A stretch of DNA of 8,475 nucleotides from Candidatus Poribacteria bacterium (GTDB taxonomy: Bacteria; Poribacteria; WGA-4E; WGA-3G), in the NCBI GenBank assembly GCA_009835515.1, contig VXXH01000571.1, positions 1-8,475 on the forward strand, read 5' to 3'. How positions within the stretch are numbered: position 1 is the first letter of the stretch; every line of letters starts with the position of its first letter. A program made the translations under genes and the position numbers. A model generated the notes under the pieces. That model worked only from the letters and a program-made list of their open reading frames with translations, was not told the origin of the DNA and ran no database searches. Below, in pieces: positions 6,978 to 8,475 of the stretch.

Positions 6978-7010
6978 AGAAAAATAACCGTCGCGACCCC
7001 CAGGCCGGTA

Positions 7011-7065
7011 GGTTCGGTTTTGCGGTGTACACACCCAAATGCGACCTGCATTCCAACCGAACCGG
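7011..7065. repeat. Dispersed repeat with GGTTCGGTT inverted arms, copy 1
   Basis: GGTTCGGTT (7011-7019) pairs with AACCGAACC (7055-7063). The right part, ATGCGACCTGCATTCC then AACCGAACCGG (7039-7065), recurs at 8409-8436 with one extra T. The recurrence within 1.4 kb and the inverted arms suggest a genome-wide interspersed repeat. Confidence 0.6.
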
Positions 7066-7103
7066 ATTCTACGCGGAAACCCTGAAGGCTTCAAAGTCCT
7101 CTT

Positions 7104-7136
7104 GAGTTCCGTAGGAACGGCATTTGTGTAGAAATG
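7104..7136 (+). repeat. Hairpin plus GGCATTTGT unit 1
   Basis: The stem GTTCC-GTA-GGAAC (7106-7118) is followed by GGCATTTGTGTAGAAATG. The same design, a 5-bp stem with a 3-nt loop and then GGCATTTGT, recurs about 50 bp on at 7155-7184 with a different stem sequence. Confidence 0.5.
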
Positions 7137-7154
7137 TGCATCGTCCAAAGACCT

Positions 7155-7195
7155 AAGCCCCAGAGGGGCGGCATTTGTAGAGATGTTCCTACAAA
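7155..7195 (+). repeat. Hairpin plus GGCATTTGT unit 2
   Basis: The stem GCCCC-AGA-GGGGC (7157-7169) is followed by GGCATTTGTAGAGATG. A second stem, TTTGTAG (7174-7180) with CTACAAA (7189-7195), overlaps the conserved tail. It belongs to the same small repeat family as 7104-7136. Confidence 0.5.
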
Positions 7196-7211
7196 ATACC
7201 GTGAAAAATCC

Positions 7212-7247
7212 CTAAATTGACACCTATGGTGACGTTTAAAACGTCAC
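7212..7247. repeat. Truncated copy of the 51-bp palindrome
   Basis: These 36 nt match 6926-6961 exactly: the full left arm, the centre and the first 9 bases of the right arm. The match ends abruptly at GTCAC, so only the inner stem GTGACGTTT / AAACGTCAC (7229-7247) remains. It lies just upstream of the gene at 7280 and may fall within its promoter or leader. Confidence 0.85.
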
Positions 7248-7268
7248 ATAAAGATATTGAACTATAAT

Positions 7269-7274
7269 AGGAGG
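7269..7274 (+). promoter_or_regulatory. Strong ribosome binding site of the unknown gene
   Basis: AGGAGG lies 5 nt before the ATG at 7280, a near-ideal Shine-Dalgarno sequence that supports 7280 as a real start. Confidence 0.75.
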
Positions 7275-7279
7275 CTACA

Positions 7280-7666
7280 ATGAATAATTTATTTACAACA
7301 CCTGAATTTCCAAAATTTCCGATTGAGAAGTTAGAGGAAGAGCTTGAACAGGAGCATGCCGAGTTTAAATCTGCTATCCAAAAATCGACGCAAAAAGTAT
7401 TAGCACAACTCAAAGAGCAAAACCCAGAACTCATGGCTGCCCAAATTACTAAACTAAATGATATTGCAATCTCAATCACATTAAAAAGAAAACAACCTGA
7501 TGGAATTAAGTTAGAATACCACAAGCAAATTCAGGATATCGCGACCAAAGATGTATATTCCGAAATAGAAAAGGCACTTGGACGGCCAATCACACCTGCT
7601 GAATTAACTTTTTCTCCATGTTCTATCTGTACTGCCACCGGAAATTTAGACCACTCCCTAATATAA
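7280..7666 (+). pseudogene. Unknown AT-rich gene, 3' end replaced by an IS
   Basis: The open frame encodes 128 residues, but only about the first 116 (to 7627) appear native; the last 12 (CTATGNLDHSLI) are read from the left end of the IS that starts at 7628. The native part is soluble and charged. Residues 16-50 (IEKLEEELEQEHAEFKSAIQ and on) look helical and coiled-coil prone, followed by a basic strand-like segment (ITLKRKQPDGIKLEYHKQI, about 66-84) and GRPITPAEL near residue 105. There is no signal peptide or membrane segment. I do not recognise the family. Its base composition is visibly more AT-rich than the neighbouring genes, which suggests recent acquisition. The strong AGGAGG ribosome binding site argues that it is or was translated. 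The rest of the gene is not recognisable to the right of the IS. It could also be a complete small protein with a fortuitous tail. Confidence 0.6.
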
Positions 7667-7688
7667 GATTGTGCTACAATGACAATCT
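7666..7688 (+). promoter_or_regulatory. IS extended -10 promoter inside an inverted repeat
   Basis: TGCTACAAT (7672-7680) is an extended -10 element (TGn followed by TACAAT, 5 of 6 to consensus) with no good -35. It lies inside the inverted repeat AGATTGT (7666-7672) / ACAATCT (7682-7688), loop 9 nt. The stem might damp translation of transcripts that read in from outside; this is inference. Confidence 0.4.
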
Positions 7689-7693
7689 AACTG

Positions 7694-7700
7694 AAAGGAG
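7694..7700 (+). promoter_or_regulatory. Ribosome binding site of orfA
   Basis: AAAGGAG lies 7 nt before the ATG at 7708. It selects this start over the longer open frame that begins at 7618 inside the disrupted gene. Confidence 0.7.
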
Positions 7701-7707
7701 CATTCCG

Positions 7708-8010
7708 ATGGCGAAACGCAGAAAATTCACACCTAAGTTTAAAGCAGAGGTTGTGCTTGAGGCCCTCCGCGGTGAAACTTCACAAGCGGAACTCTGTAGA
7801 CGCTATAACCTCAGCGAAAACCAAGTCTCCACATGGAAACGCCAACTCCTTGAAAATGCGGCGACCCTCTTTGAATCCAATCGTAAGCAGTCCGATGCCT
7901 CTACGGAACGCATTGTGCAACTTGAGCAACTCGCTGGCAGGTTGACGCAGGCAGTGGACATCCAAAAAAAGGCACTCGACTGGGTTGCCTTGAACCGGTC
8001 TGAAGAATAA
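7708..8010 (+). CDS. IS3-family transposase OrfA (HTH regulator/DNA-binding subunit)
   Basis: A 100-residue protein of normal OrfA length. Residues 1-55 (MAKRRKFTPKFKAEVVLEAL, then a helix-turn-helix in SQAELCRRYNLSENQVSTWK) match the HTH_Tnp_1 (PF01527) type domain that binds the IS ends. Residues 67-90 (ERIVQLEQLAGRLTQAVDIQ) form a short leucine-zipper-like helix that serves multimerisation in this family. In a complete IS3 element, -1 frameshifting near the orfA end makes the OrfAB transposase. Here a slippery site is present, but the -1 frame after it stops after about 10 codons, at 8001-8003, and no orfB follows. OrfA alone would not transpose; it could bind the ends of related copies elsewhere and regulate or inhibit them. 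Confidence 0.88.
   Translation: MAKRRKFTPKFKAEVVLEALRGETSQAELCRRYNLSENQVSTWKRQLLENAATLFESNRKQSDASTERIVQLEQLAGRLTQAVDIQKKALDWVALNRSEE
7965..7971 (+). promoter_or_regulatory. A_AAA_AAG programmed -1 frameshift site
   Basis: Seven A followed by G are read in the orfA frame as CAA AAA AAG (codons 86-88), giving the heptamer A_AAA_AAG that many IS3-family elements use to fuse OrfA to OrfB. After a -1 shift the frame closes at TGA (8001-8003), so the site is orphaned in this copy. Confidence 0.55.
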
Positions 8011-8306
8011 CGACTTGTTGCTTCTCACCAATGTTTTCAAACTACAGAAAAATTTCATAGTAACCCATCCGAACCGCCCCAAACTTAAAGTGCCGCAAAA
8101 CCCACGTCACAACTGGGTTAGCGAGGCGTAACTAACATCTTCAAAATCCAAAGATTCATAGGAACACCGAAAAAGTGATGATGCTGCGAAAGGGCTGAAA
8201 ACCTAAACGGTGCCTGCCTTTTGGACAGGTTCATTCGTACCACATTCGGTACCTTACTATGAATCCTATGAAATTTCATACACCGTTATTTTCCCATTAA
8301 TCCTAA

Positions 8307-8350
8307 AATCCGCGTAATCCGCGTAATCCGCGTAATCCGCGAAAATCCGC
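8307..8350. repeat. Tandem 9-bp repeat, AATCCGCGT
   Basis: Units at 8307-8315, 8316-8324 and 8325-8333 are identical (AATCCGCGT); 8334-8341 is a fourth unit lacking the last T, and AATCCGC at 8344-8350 is a degenerate fifth after two extra bases. There is no spacer between units, so it is a microsatellite-like array, not a CRISPR. Confidence 0.85.
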
Positions 8351-8408
8351 TATTTGCGGCGGACTCGCCCCGGGGAATGCCCATAAGGAACCTTCATACC
8401 GTTGATTC

Positions 8409-8436
8409 ATGCGACCTGCATTCCTAACCGAACCGG
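8409..8436. repeat. Dispersed repeat, copy 2 (matches 7039-7065)
   Basis: ATGCGACCTGCATTCC, then T, then AACCGAACCGG: the same as 7039-7065 except for one inserted T. The GGTTCGGTT left arm seen at 7011 is not visible nearby, so this copy is partial or split. Confidence 0.75.
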
Positions 8437-8475
8437 TGCAGAGTGTCCTATTAATTCTTAACTTTACTATAGTTA

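Larger units (their letters stand above)
6217..7279. other. Gene-free repeat island
   Basis: About 1.06 kb without a credible gene. Open frames across it (for example 6128-6499 and 6560-6934, plus strand) run over repeats and palindromes, lack ribosome binding sites and resemble no protein I know. The stretch is built from AATCA-rich repeats, a MITE-like element, several hairpins, a perfect 51-bp palindrome and a truncated copy of it, each listed separately. The first 100 bp after the dehydrogenase stop hold nothing I can name. Confidence 0.7.
7628..8010 (+). mobile_element. Partial IS3-family insertion sequence (left end and orfA)
   Basis: The left end reads TGTACTGCCACCGG (7628-7641), of the TGTACTG... 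type common in the IS3 family, whose ends begin with TG. An intact orfA follows, with an extended -10 promoter, a ribosome binding site and an A_AAA_AAG slippery heptamer. The orfB (DDE transposase, normally about 270-290 residues) and a matching inverted right end were not found before the window ends, so the copy is 3'-deleted. The end given here is the end of orfA; the true right border is unknown and may lie in 8011-8131. Confidence 0.72.
8011..8475. other. Gene-free region after the IS remnant
   Basis: No credible gene in 465 bp. It holds a short open stretch (7994-8131) that might be orfB debris, a stem AACCCA (8099-8104) / TGGGTT (8114-8119), the inverted pair TTCATAGGA (8155-8163) / TCCTATGAA (8264-8272), a small GTACC/GGTAC hairpin (8237-8252), a 9-bp tandem array and a second copy of the 7039 repeat. 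The last 17 bases include TAACT/AGTTA arms (8459-8475), which may belong to a feature beyond the window. Confidence 0.55.

Noticed and set aside
7263..7268. Perfect TATAAT just before the unknown gene
   Set aside because: As a -10 box it would start transcription after the AGGAGG ribosome binding site, and no -35 lies at the right distance; probably chance in AT-rich DNA.
7994..8131. Short open frame as an orfB fragment
   Set aside because: The resemblance to OrfB is weak and short, and the stretch includes a stem (8099-8119) that could equally be an intergenic repeat; not called as a gene.
8307..8350. CRISPR array
   Set aside because: The units are 9 bp and contiguous, with no spacers, and no cas genes are present.

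Overview
The window looks like accessory bacterial chromosome. The mix of a large polytopic membrane protein that resembles the DUF6785/DUF6784 group, a Gfo/Idh/MocA oxidoreductase with a CETP motif, an orphan ABC-2 type permease, an IS3-type orfA and dense short palindromic repeats suggests Candidatus Poribacteria or a related, repeat-rich lineage of the Planctomycetes/Poribacteria type. This placement is an inference from gene style and remembered family distribution; the window holds no rRNA or other marker gene.

Layout. Positions 17-4833 hold three minus-strand genes in one direction: an ABC-2-like permease (4833 to 4120), then two tandem 648-residue membrane proteins (4026 to 2080 and 1963 to 17). 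By hand alignment the two are about 89-90% identical without gaps. No clear intrinsic terminator separates the three, so they could be co-transcribed, although a possible internal promoter lies before the last gene. A 192-bp divergent intergenic region carries a good sigma70-type promoter (TTGACA, 17 bp, TATTTT) that drives the plus-strand Gfo/Idh/MocA-like dehydrogenase (5026-6216).

From 6217 to 7279 there is about 1.06 kb without a credible gene. It is a mosaic of repeats: three copies of a roughly 43-nt AATCA-rich repeat, a 235-bp MITE-like element with perfect 17-bp terminal inverted repeats, a pair of hairpins that are reverse complements of each other, a perfect 51-bp palindrome with a truncated second copy, and two hairpin units followed by GGCATTTGT. 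Next comes an AT-rich unknown gene (7280) with a strong ribosome binding site. It appears to be cut after codon 116 by the left end of an IS3-family element (TGTACTG at 7628). The IS keeps an intact orfA (7708-8010) with an A_AAA_AAG slippery site, but the expected orfB (DDE transposase) and right end are not found. The last 465 bp hold more repeats, including a 9-bp tandem array and a second copy of a 27-28-nt repeat seen at 7039.

How the genes relate. The minus-strand cluster looks like membrane transport or an unknown membrane function, with no ATPase visible. The dehydrogenase is probably a sugar or cyclitol-type NAD(P)-dependent enzyme, transcribed independently. The right half is a landing zone for small mobile and repetitive DNA. 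I see no defence system, CRISPR array, tRNA or rRNA. The most unusual signals are the duplicated membrane genes, the 51-bp perfect palindrome with its half-deleted copy, and the MITE-like element bracketed by direct repeats.
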